A stretch of DNA of 64,000 nt from Sclerurus mexicanus (lineage: Eukaryota; Chordata; Aves; Passeriformes; Furnariidae), in contig VWZF01005259.1 in assembly GCA_013396755.1 (NCBI GenBank), positions 439,959-503,958 on the forward strand. The letters run 5' to 3'. Position numbers and translations under genes: made by a program. This document shows positions 53,301-64,000 of the stretch, one piece after another. Position 1 is the stretch's first letter. Every line of letters begins with the position of its first letter. The notes beneath the pieces were generated by a model. It saw nothing but the letters and a program-made list of their open reading frames with translations, was not told where the DNA came from and did not search any database.

Positions 53301-56300
53301 TAAATTAGTTTTGGGAAAGCTCTGTATTTAAAGATCCCCATAATATGCATTACAACTTATTTGGATGGCAAAGATTATTTCTTAAGGACTGATGTAAGGA
53401 AGCACTGCTTGTAGTGTAATAGCGAGACTTTTATTCCTCCCTCACCCCTCATAAATGCAATTATTTTGATTACAGATTGACTTGAAAAAAAACCTGCCTG
53501 CATATGTCCTTAGCAATCTGCTTCTGCTGACTGGACTTTGACAGTGACTGTGAGAGCATGAAAGTACTTTGTAAAGTTTAAACATTAAAGTTTAAGACCT
53601 GGAGGTCTTAAGGCTGAAAATCTTTGGTTTTGGTTTTTTTTTTTGTTTGTTTTGTTTTGTTTTCTCCTCTTTTAAGTAGTAATTGTGAATGTCAACACGT
53701 AAACACAAGTATGGGGGCATTGCAGTTAATAAATTGCCTTTTTTGGAGGGAATGAGTACTGAAAGCATTGATAGAAGAGATGATATATAAAAACTGGCTG
53801 CAATGTAATTGGAAAAATTAAAATAACAGTGCAAAAAAAAAAAGTTCCAGCCATGAGCATATTATGATTTATAGTATATCAAGTCTGGACCTGCTGTAGA
53901 ATTGCTTTAATTTTTTAATTAAACATTCATCTAGAAGCTTAATTACTGCACTGTACTTAGATTGATATAACAGACTGGGAGGTTTTAAATTTGTAGGTGC
54001 TCTAAAAACTTCACATATGTAGCTTTCTTTGAAGTGTTCGGTTTCCCATATTAACCTCCAGCGTGGTAATCACAGCTTTGTGTGAAGTTTCAAAAATATA
54101 GCTGCACAAAAATTGGTATAGTCATAAAGCAATGTATTGATATGTGAAAGAAAACCACACTGAAAAATTGCAGTCAATTGTTCTAAATTTTGTCAGGTAG
54201 CACATTTTGAAATATAGAGTTGACCACTAACAGCCCAGAAAATTCAATCATATCTTGAATAGATGCAGTCATTCTTACCTGAAGTTGATTATGGTCTTTC
54301 AAGATCTATTATGGTGTTAAAGATCTAAAATTACATGAGATTCAACACTTTACAGGGCATCATTTTGCATCAATCTAAATGATCTTGCATTTAGTAATCC
54401 ACACTTGAATTGACAACTTTCTCCGCATTCTTAAATGATTGCTGCAGCAGGTTACATGGGCAGTGTCTGTTGTGAATAGAAGGTTGTGCAGGGGAAAAGG
54501 GTGATGGTTGTGTAAGTTTGAGGTGAGGAAGAGGTTTTAAAGAGAATCCACAAATGAAATGATGTTGACTTTCCTCTTTGGATGAAACCCTATTAGAACT
54601 TTAAGGCTGGATGAAAATTTGTCATGGCAGGAAAAGAAGATGGGATTAAGACAATTGTATTTTTTTCTGGTGGTAGTGTGTACATGTTGTATAATGTACA
54701 GATCCACTTGAAATCCAGTTTCTGAAAGCTCACTGGAGAAAGAAAATTGATAACAGGGAACAAAACAGCTAACAACTGTGTCTAAAAGCAGAAAACAACA
54801 AACTATCAAAATATTTTAGTATTTCCAAAAGTTGGTAGTGTGGGTATGACCAACAGATCAGAAATAATCTGCAAATACTCATGTTGATCATCTTATATTA
54901 CTTGAAGTTTTGAAATAGACGCCGTGTTTTCTTGAGGAATGCCATTTCATGGACTAGCATAAAGACTAAGTTCCTGTGCCTGAAAGGTGATTGAAACTGA
55001 AGATGCAAATCAATGCAGACAACAGGGCTGGCCAGGCTGCTGCTTCAGGGGGTGGCTGTCTCTGTCCTACCAAACTGGTTCCTAGCTGTGGCCACTGACT
55101 GAGTTTCAGCTTTGGATGGGACTACAGGGATTCTGCAATAAAATTTAGGGAGTATTTATAAGGACTCTCTCAGCTGCATAGGAATGCACTCTATAGCGGT
55201 TATTTAAATACCAGCATGACTTTGGATCTGATGTGTTATTGAGAGAAATTTTATTAGAGTTCATACTCAATAAATTAGTGGTGAAATTGTAAAGAAGATT
55301 AAAAAAAAATTGGTTCTTCTGTTCTCATTCTAATAGTAAGGTATGGAGAGGAAATGGCTTTTGCTGGTCTTTCTTCTAGGTTCTTTTCTGGCTGATACAG
55401 GACAAGTCTGAAGAACTGAAATAGCATGTCATGTCAAATGTATCTTAATAAGGAAAACAGAGTGTTAAAAGCTTTATCCCTGAGAACAGAGTGAATTGTT
55501 CTAAAACAGATCTAGAAAAAGAGTTCGATTTTTAATTATTTCCTTTTTTAAAAGCATACTACACTAAATTTGCTTGGCTGCTTTTCCCATGTGTTTGCTT
55601 TGGGCAGTTCCTTATAAAGAGGTAGCTTCATAGAATTCTCTCTTAGTTTGTCATGAGAATTGCAAGCAAACATATATTTGTCCTGGTTCATACCTGTATC
55701 TACTCTTTGCTGGATCTGTATGTATGTATTATTACAATTCCTTGTAGTCTCTTGAAAATTCATATAAACTTCTTCAGAAAGAAAATAAATTCATTGCCCT
55801 AGTTATTAGTTTTTAGTTTAGAGAGTTAACACAAGTTTTTCTAAGTTTGTCTACTACAGTTTTCTGTCTGAAATAAGCTCATTAAAGTTAAGCAAGTGTG
55901 AAAGTAATACTTTAGAGTCCTTACCCCTCTTGATTTCTTTAGTCTTCATTATTGGGCAGTAAGTCCTGTCAAGTGTAGTTTTAAAGATAGATACATGTGA
56001 ACAAATAAACAAGAATGAAAAAGCACATCCATATAAGTCACTACTATGTGCTGTAATTTTCTTCTGTAGGGGACGACTCAATTTGTTCAGACAAAATGCT
56101 GAGAATGAAGTTCTCTGGAGAATTATTAAGTAAAAGTATGGATTTTTTTGTATCTATAATATATTTAGTCATTGCACTAAGGCTATTTGGCTGAGTTTAT
56201 CTATCAAAGGGCTTCACAATCAAGAAAAGAAATGCTCTTTGCTGTCATTTATTTTTATTCTTTATTCCTTTTGAGATATGCAAAGAAAGTAATGACTGTT

Positions 56301-56840
56301 GCCACTTTCCTGATTAAATAAACACATTTCTTGGCTGGAGGGATTTATGGAAACACCATAGAATTTGTCACTTCATGATGTGGAGTGAAGCCATATTCCT
56401 TTCACCCTGTCAAAATGAACATCCAGCTCAGCTACACCCAGGGCTTTTATTTTTAACTCACAAAGCTTTAGGGATTGGCATTATCATTTACTGTTTCCTT
56501 CAGTTGTTTAGTGATGAACTTCCCCCCTTTGCTGTTTGTTATTTAGCAACATTTGTGTTCGCACCCCAGCACACCTTTCATTGGGGCATGAGATTTTAGA
56601 ACACATTTTAGCACAGGCTTATTAGTAGTATCTCTAAGATTTCTAAGACAGTTCTCTAGTACAGTAAATAAAAGAGAAACTGATGTATATTGAAGAAAGA
56701 ATTCACTCATTATTAAACCACAGTTGGAAGTAAAATTATCCGAGTACTATTCAGCTGAGATATTTGTTTTGGTCAGTGTTACATTTTCATACCCTGACCT
56801 TTTGCAAGGAGATGGAGGCAGTGCTAAATTCCTCCTTGTC

Positions 56841-56888
56841 TTTCCTCCTCCCCGAAAGGAAAAAAATTAAAGGGAGGAGGAGGAAAAA
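56841..56888. repeat. Inverted repeat, pyrimidine arm and purine arm
   Basis: The left arm tttcctcctcccc (56841-56853) and the right arm gggaggaggaggaaa (56872-56886) can pair over about 12-14 bases, with roughly 20 bases of A-rich loop between. It is also a strict polypyrimidine/polypurine contrast. Confidence 0.7.
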
Positions 56889-57607
56889 AACCATTCAATT
56901 ATTGTTTCATTTATTATGATACCAAATTAGTCAGAATGGAAAATAATTAGAAAAATAAAAATAAATGAAATTGTTCACACAAAGGAAGTATTTTATATAT
57001 TTTATTGCTTCATGTGCCAAGTTTGTGTGAAAGAATGACCTTTTGAGGTTGTAAAAGTAGTCACAGGTATAAGCCACAAACATTTCTTATTCTGAATTAT
57101 GTAATTTAAATTCAATGGATTTCTTTAAATCTATTTAATTTGAAATGGAGTAAGTGTGGACATTCAGAAACAAGTACTTAAAGTTGGTGTTTAAATTAAG
57201 GAAATAAGCATAATCTTTCAAACTGCACAGTTGCTTTTAGGGGCAACAAGAATAAGGGAAATTCCTTTTTTCTTGTTGAAATTTAACTCTTGGCATTGGA
57301 TCCCCTAGACAGCGTCTGTGTACAAAGAATTGGTGAATTGGAGTAATCAGTCAGCCAAAATTGGGAAAAAATATCCCAAAAGATTTTCACTACTATTTCT
57401 CCCCTTTTTCTGTTTTGAGCATTTAGTGTTTGCTACTCTGGATTTTTAGACTTTATTCACTACCCTTAAAAATGAAATTCTCTCTTTCTCTTCCTGCAAA
57501 TTAACTTGGGGCTTAACCCCCCCTAGATGATTCACAAAGTGAATGCTTTTTGGAAAAGAAAAAAATCAACTACGAAACACTAAAATTTACATTATCAATG
57601 TTTTCAG

Positions 57608-57689
57608 GCTTCCTTTGCCACCACCTTCTTGGATAAAGGCATTGGAAAAGATGAAAATCTACTTTGACTATGTTATAGGAAATTCCAAG
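57608..57689 (+). other. Possible cryptic or cassette exon in intron 7
   Basis: An 82-nt stretch bounded by a plausible acceptor (caatgttttcag) and donor (AAG then GTAATT). Entered in the phase left by exon 7, it is open throughout and reads LPLPPPSWIKALEKMKIYFD then YVIGNSK. It ends at a codon boundary, so it would not match the phase expected for exon 8; inclusion would shift the frame. The peptide is not part of branching enzyme and I do not recognise it. Confidence 0.15.
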
Positions 57690-58365
57690 GTAATTCTTTT
57701 GTCATTGGGTTAAGTGGGAAGGAATCTAAAAGTCTGTCAGGAAATGGGTGAATTGAAACAACTTTAAGCTGGATGTTCTTTCTAATCCTTATCCAGAATT
57801 GGCTAACAAAGCTAGTGACTCACAGAAAGTGGTGCAAAGCAGCATCCTTATAAACTAATTAATTGTGTGCTGGAAAGAGTGAGTGTTCTGCAGGTTGCAT
57901 CTACAGCTGCTCTTAGCACAGAACCATCTTCATCCAGACTTGGGAAAACAGATTTGATTGGAGTCTAAGACATGAGCTACTCATTTGTCTGCAATGCTGA
58001 ACTGTCAATATATGCAAAGGCAAACTTATTTTAAACTATTTCTGAGGCTCTTAGCTGTAGCTTTCATTGTATTTTATCCTGGCCTAGATAACAAAATTTG
58101 TTTTCTTCAAGGCTGTGAAGTCTCCACTTCAGACTTACATTTTAACCAGAAGTTGCTATCATTCTGCAACCTCTTAAGCCAGAATCAGTAGTAGTTGCAC
58201 TGAAACATCATCTGAAATAGCAGAGACCTGCAGTAGGAACTCTTGCTTTCATTTCAGTTTAAAATCATGGAATTTCATGAAAAAACCTTACTGTTTAAAA
58301 TAAATACATATTTCCAATGTATTGATTATACTGTTAGATTAATAGATAGTAACAAGTGATGTCCC

Positions 58366-58935
58366 TCAGAAACACAGAGGGTTCGAGTGCACCCTCAACA
58401 AATTTGTTCATGGTACCAGGCTGGTGGTCGAGTTGATTCTCTTGAGGGAAGGAATGCCATCCAGAGGGACCTTGACAGGCTGGGGGAGTGGGCCCTTGTG
58501 AGCCTCACAAGGTTCAGCAAGGCCAAGTGCAAGGTCCTGCTCCTGGCTTGGGACACTCTGCCCCTCTACTCTGTCCTGGAGGCCCCACCTGTAGTGCTGA
58601 GTCCAGCTCTGGGGTCTCCAGCACAGGACAGATATGGACCTGTTAGACTGAGTCCAGAGGAAGCCACACAAATGATCGGGGGCTGGAGCACCTCTCCTGT
58701 GAAGACAGGCTGAGAGAGTTGTGGTTGTTCAGCCTGGAGAAGAGAAGCTCTGGGCAGACCTCATTGTGACCTTTCAATACTTAAAGGAGGTTTATAAGGA
58801 AGGCAGAGAGTGCCTACCAAGACCTGTGGTGACAGGACACTGGTTCTAAACTGGAAGAGAGTAGATCCCATGGCAGATGAGTCCAAACTAGGTTAAGGTC
58901 TTGTCCAACCCAAATCATTCTGTAGCTCTGTGATT
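58366..58935 (+). mobile_element. CR1 LINE, longest copy in the window
   Basis: About 570 bp. It begins upstream of ggaatgccatccagagggac, cttgacaggctgggggagtg and ggttcagcaaggccaagtgc, all parts of the CR1 reverse transcriptase C-terminal region. It continues through ggctggagcacctctcctgt, gaagacaggctgagagagtt and cagcctggagaagagaagct and ends ccaacccaaatcattctgta. The 3' half looks shortened compared with the copy at 44612. Reading frames (101-108 codons) are broken, so it is inactive. Sense orientation in intron 7. Confidence 0.93.
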
Positions 58936-61900
58936 AATATACAAGTTCTAGTGCATTAATCAGATATCTTTGAGAAATATCAGTAGCTTTTAAAACTATC
59001 AAAGGGTTCTCTTGCTTTGTTTGGAGAGTTTCCGTTCTCTTGTTGACTTGAAAATGTAAGTAGACTACTCAGAGCCTTATGAGATGTGGAGGAATGTTTT
59101 GGTTTTAAACAGTTTTTCAAATAAGATGTATGCAGTAGAATGTGCTTTTTTGTAATTTATATCTAAGGACACTGATTACCATCTGAGGTATCCATTGTCA
59201 CAATTTAATTTCAGTGAATACAACTGAGTAAGTTTTGGCACAGTATCTTTTCCACCTGTCTTTTGTGGAGCTTACAAATTTATTGACTATAGAAAGATAG
59301 TGGGTATATTAAAATGTGTTCAGATCACAGAAGGTTTTAAAATAGATGTGTAATTCTCAGAAAATAGAATAATGGATAAAACAAAGTATAGCTGTGAATC
59401 AATAAAAAAAATTACATTGTAACTATTTTTTGCCTGAGACAACTCAAATAATAATTTTGCTACATATTTTTACTAAAGAAAGCTACTGTAACAATCTATT
59501 ATAAATGTGTTTATTATCCTCATACTAATCTTCATGAAGTACAAATTACATAGTTGAAATGACAGTGTCCGGTACAAAATTGAGATTAAAAACTGTCTTG
59601 CAATATAGACCTGTTTTTCAGTTCTCTTAGACAAAGAAGTATTTATGAAGCCTACAGAAAGTGCATTTGCAGGTTCACAGCATAATCTGAGCTGATATCT
59701 TTCTTTAATTACACTTCTGAAGAATGTCTCTTCAAATAGTGAAGCAAAAAAAATTACTGTGCTGTGCTTAAGAATGGATTCCTATTTAATATGAACCCTG
59801 CACTTGAGATCTTCCATGCAAATGCAGCAGCTTTGCATTTTGTGCTTACTGGGAGATAATGGGGACTGATGCATGCACAGCTCACTTTTGCCAGATGGCT
59901 GCTTACCCTTGCAGTAATTTCTTCAGTCTTGTGCTGGGGATGATAGAAGACAGTCTTCAGGCTCTCTGAGCTTTCCACGGGAAGTGTTTTTCTGTGAAGG
60001 TAATAATTCATTGTACAAACTTTTCTGCCCTTCATGCCAAAGTATGTCACATAACTGAGCAGTCTTGTCCCATGGTGCTTAAAAGATTTTAGATTGTATC
60101 CAGAGCAATTTTTTATGCTGAGGATAAAATCTGGAAGTATAAGAGGGTGTGATCTAAGCTTTGTTTTACCTATTTTTAGTATAAAGAGTAAACTTCCCTT
60201 AAACTCTGTTTCCCCTGGGGATTAAATCAAAGATTACCTTCCAGGACATGGAGGCAGTATCTCAGAAGCCTCCTGTGTTGTTTGTACTGGATCGTGACTG
60301 ATAATGAACACTTCTATTCATCCTAAAAATTTCTCCTCCTGTAGATTTGGCATTGCTACAACTGTCTAGTTCGGAGAAAGAGAAGGATAGATTTTGGGTC
60401 AGTAAAATACAGACAGGCAGTTAAGTCTTCAGGGGTTCATTGCACCATTCTCTGAGAGACTAAAGTAAAAAGATACCATATCTTCAAGAAGAAGTCCTAG
60501 GATGGTAAAATGCAAGTCAGCCCCTTCTCAGTCTTCTTATGTGATAACTATTCCTTATGAGGTTAGTTTTGCCATGTTAGTATAAAAAGTAGCTGACATG
60601 CTTTGCTTGAGGATCAATATTTTCATTTGGGATTTTAATGGTAATAATTTAAAAAAGTAATCTGTAATAACATATAGACACTGATAAGGTTCTGGTAATG
60701 TCTTCATGTTATATATGAACTTGAGCCTTACACCACCACAGCAACTCTGTGTTGCTATCATCTGTACACAGAAAAGGCTTCTCCGTCATCAGTGCACTTA
60801 ACTTTTAGAAAAACAGGTATTTGATGATGTGTTTGTACTAATGCTGGAATTTTCGCAAGGACAGAGGTTTGGTCTTGCTTCACTTCTTTATAGCTTTTAT
60901 TTGTGAGATTTCAAAGTGTTGTCTTTTATGAAGAATTTTATTTCTTTCCTTCTTAAATACCTATTTCTATTCATTAGCATTAGAAATCATTCCACCTGAA
61001 TTCAAATTAAGTCAAGTTGTATTTTCTTCTGGAAGGTACAGACATAATACTAATGCTCTAAACATTTTTGTGTGACTGTGCCTTGGGTTTTAGACTGACA
61101 TTCTTGCACTTGTTTACCACCAGCAAAGAGAAGGGCTAGTGCTTTGTCAGCTTTAGCTTTGGTTTCTGCATGTTTGAGAGGGATGGTGTGTGCTCAAAAT
61201 CCTACCCTGACTTGGGCGGGGGCCACAGCAGTGTTTCTGAGCTGTGTGGTTGCAGATATCAACCACAGTTCTGGTTTGGTTCTTCAGACAGAAGGCTGGG
61301 AGCAGGTGGTCGGGTAGGAAACACTGAGGGAAGGGCAGTGAAGCAGACACCACTTCAGTTTTGGGAAACCAGTATTTTAAAATAATAAATTAAACTAGGT
61401 TTATAGAAAGCACTGTTTCAGGCTCCTAGTAAGATGGTTTTGAGAAAGTAGAACTTAAAAATGTTAACAATTTGCTAGGCAGTTAATATTTGTCACTATT
61501 CATGGAATGAACTGATTTTGAGTGTAATTTTGTTTTCCTATATAGGAAATATAGAAAGTTGAGGATAATTGTTTTCTATTCTTGTACATGCTTATAATAC
61601 CATACTGTTTTGGGGTAGAAAATATACCTCACAACAAAGTAGTTAAATATCTCTTGCCACTTGATTCTTCACCATCCCCTTCTCAACTCTGATGCTGTTT
61701 TCTGGGTAAAGTTCAGGGTAAGGGGCTGTTTGAAATCTCAAGTCACCTCATATGTCATAGTTTGTAGGCTATTTCTGCACTACATTTAGACTTAATTTGA
61801 AAACAAACCCGGTGTTGAGCAGCAAACTACTGTGAAATGTTTGAGATCTCAGTTTAATTATAGAAATCATGGATAGCATAAAATTGTATGCAAAGTCTGA

Positions 61901-62443
61901 TGATATCTTAAAAATTTTGATTTACTTGCATGTTGCAGAACAGCAGATTTTTTTGGTTAACTTGCAGGGTTGATTATATGACTAAACAAGTTTAGTATTT
62001 TCTGAGACGCTTATTTTGGGAGAATAGATGATCTCAAAGATTTTCATTTTATTAGTGTGTAATTTTCTTGGGTTGAACATAAGTGGTATGAGTGCTAATT
62101 TATCCAAATAGTAGCTGAAATCCATGTAGACTTTATCAGCACTTAAAAGAGTTCTGTAATTTTATTTTTGATACTTTCTCTATTTTAAAATGTGTGTATC
62201 CTGCAGGCTGTTAAAACTGCAGGTAATTGTCTTTGGTACTTTTTTCCCTTCTGTTTACATAAGGAAGCCCTCTGAGCAAAAAGCATCAAGAATATTAAAT
62301 TTCATTACAATAAGTACCAACGTGCTTTGCCTCCAAGGCAGTTCTTATATTCACGTTTTGCAGGACATAACCTTTACTGAGTAGTATTTGAGTTATTGCT
62401 TCCATTTGTAGGGCAAATAACTGAATGCTTTATTGCATATTAG

Positions 62444-62489
62444 CTTACCAAGTGTAGATAGGTAGATACACTTACCAAGTGTAGATAGG
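62444..62489 (+). repeat. Short tandem duplication (27-bp period)
   Basis: cttaccaagtgtagatagg occurs at 62444 and again at 62471. The second copy is shorter. Confidence 0.85.
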
Positions 62490-63299
62490 ATGTAAGCCTA
62501 GGCCCAGCAGCCTCACTTGGTATTTTAAACCCTTATGTAGTGCAGAGTTCATTTTGAGGAGGAAAGTTTTCTTGCTGTGCAAATGGCATTTCAGTGAAGT
62601 CATGTGAGCGTGGGACTGGGCCTGCTCTCACTGGGGTTTGGGAGGAACCAGATGCCAAGGGCACACAGCAGTGTGTCCCTGGGATCATTTCTAGTGACTT
62701 TGGGAGAACCTGCAAGAAGGAGGAGTCACCCTCTGTTATCTCTTTTTCTTCCTAGCCAAAATGTCAGACTATTTATCACTGTTTATCTAGCATGTGTTCA
62801 GTAACCCTAATTTAACTGAGTCTTGTATTGTCTGTGCCATAACTCCTCAAGGAGCTCACTGTATGGTACTGCTTTGCACTAGCAAATGAAGTAGAATTTT
62901 GAGAGGGGAAAGAAATTAAAATACTTTCTTGAAGACATCAGAAGTGCTGGTTCTATATGAATCAAGGATGTGCTTCTTTCTAAGAAATCATTTCCCTGAA
63001 GTAATTGCTGAATATGAATCTATAAGTCTAATAAATGCCTATTGTTATATTGTTTGCAGCATATTGAATGAAAGTGCTTTCTTCCTGCAAAACATTGGAC
63101 TTTTGGGGATCAGGATTAGTGGTTCCAGAAGGGCTGTTGTCTGGTATGGCACTCTAGAATTCCAGTTTTAACAAAAATGGAAAATCCTCTGCATTTTCAA
63201 AGCTTCTGCTCTTGTTTACTCTCAAAAGAAAAAACCAGAAAAGCTATATAATAACCAGTGTTCTGCTTACTAAAATTTTTAAATAGGAAAGTACAAATA

Positions 63300-63421
63300 T
63301 ATAAACCACAATGTATGGTATGTATAATATTTATTAGCATTATTATATATTTATGTATATATTTATGTATATATTTATTAGCATTATTATTATATTAGTA
63401 TAATAATTTATATATATATTA
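63300..63421. repeat. AT-rich repeat with a 44-bp period
   Basis: The word atatttattagcattattat occurs at 63327 and 63371, with tatatttatg units between them. It abuts a CR1 remnant on the right. Confidence 0.85.
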
Positions 63422-63423
63422 AA

Positions 63424-63488
63424 AAGCTGACTTGGACTATTTAGTTTGGAGAAAAGAAAGCTCAGGGAAGACCTCATCACTGCAGTAG
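63424..63488 (+). mobile_element. CR1 LINE internal remnant
   Basis: A short stretch matching the middle of CR1: gctgacttggactatttagt (cf. ctgagagagttggggttgtt), then ttggagaaaagaaagctcag and ggaagacctcatcactgcag. It directly abuts the AT-rich tract on its left and lacks a 3' end. Diverged and very short. Confidence 0.7.
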
Positions 63489-64000
63489 AAACCAGTATGA
63501 TTTAGTTTGTGAATGAACTTCAGATCTTTCCTGAACAAATGCTTCCAAATTTGAAAATAATCCTTTCACTTTGATTTCTCATGACTTTTTCATAATACTC
63601 CTTAAATAATTGAGGACTTGTTTCCCTGAAGGCTGGCCTTGAAATTCTCAAATACTTTTGAGCTTTTCCATTTTAATTCAGGGATGGGACGTTAACACTT
63701 AAGCAAAAATGTCTTCTGCCACAATTACTGATAAAAGTAGCCATTATTTTTAACTGTTAGAGGAAACTTTTAGTCTTTCAGTGACTTATTTGATATAGTC
63801 TGTAATTACATAATATCATCGGCTTTCTAATTATGCAATAAATCCTCAATTTCTGTGGCTAAGAATAAAATCCTCTTTCTGGATTTAGAAGTGCCTGGGT
63901 CATGTATTTGATATTCATTTCAACTCATATGTGCGAGATTCCAGAGTTTCTCTCCATCACAGGCTTGTAAATAATGGAGGGTCTCAACCATCTCTTATTT

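Larger units (their letters stand above)
46829..64000 (+). other. GBE1: GBE1 intron 7, 5' part
   Basis: At least 17.2 kb. I searched for the exon 8 protein (a Trp-Glu start, then the GH13 region II motif around the catalytic Asp) and did not find it, so intron 7 runs past the right edge. Contents: a long AT-rich microsatellite near the donor (47033-47345), a purine/pyrimidine hairpin (56841-56888), a possible cryptic exon (57608-57689), a large CR1 copy (58366-58935), a 27-bp tandem duplication (62444-62489), an AT-rich repeat (63300-63421) and a small CR1 piece (63424-63488). Confidence 0.85.

Noticed and set aside
56070..56130. Exon-like segment after cttctgtag
   Set aside because: The acceptor is good, but the only nearby donor (TTAA then GTAAAA) is weak and the encoded peptide is unremarkable. 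Chance is the simpler explanation.
58387..58713. 108-codon open frame as a gene
   Set aside because: It lies entirely inside a CR1 copy and is out of frame with parts of the CR1 protein.
46829..64000. GBE1 exon 8 within the window
   Set aside because: No stretch encodes the expected Trp-Glu start or the GH13 region II motif in any frame I examined; the exon must lie to the right.

Overview
This is AT-rich vertebrate nuclear DNA, most likely from a bird. It carries several 5'-truncated CR1 LINE copies, the typical interspersed repeat of birds and other sauropsids. It also has compact exons with GT-AG introns, and no bacterial, phage or organellar features. A single N at 5955 points to a draft assembly. 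Species cannot be named from the sequence.

One gene is recognisable: GBE1, the 1,4-alpha-glucan (glycogen) branching enzyme, on the + strand. Six consecutive coding exons can be placed to the base: 15697-15866, 23743-23858, 41157-41282, 42748-42883, 45425-45515 and 46619-46828. They correspond to exons 2-7 of the human gene. Together they give 849 nt (about 283 codons, human residues 48-331) that splice in frame. They encode the CBM48 glycogen-binding module and the start of the GH13 catalytic barrel. Exon 1 (start codon, promoter) lies upstream of the window. Exon 8 onward, with the catalytic Asp/Glu residues, lies downstream.

About 98-99% of the window is therefore intron. Layout: 1-15696 is the 3' part of intron 1; 15867-23742 intron 2 (7.9 kb); 23859-41156 intron 3 (17.3 kb); 41283-42747 intron 4; 42884-45424 intron 5; 45516-46618 intron 6; 46829-64000 the 5' part of intron 7 (at least 17.2 kb). 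The introns hold seven CR1 pieces (two minus, five plus), AT-rich microsatellite tracts, short tandem duplications, homopolymers, two G-quadruplex-type tracts and a few CpG clusters.

No second gene, RNA gene, CRISPR array or novel system is supported. The most useful second-look items are a weak donor site on intron 3 next to a frame-neutral exon 4, a possible cassette exon in intron 7 (57608-57689), CpG-dense intronic islands, and an 83-bp tandem duplication flanked by poly-A.
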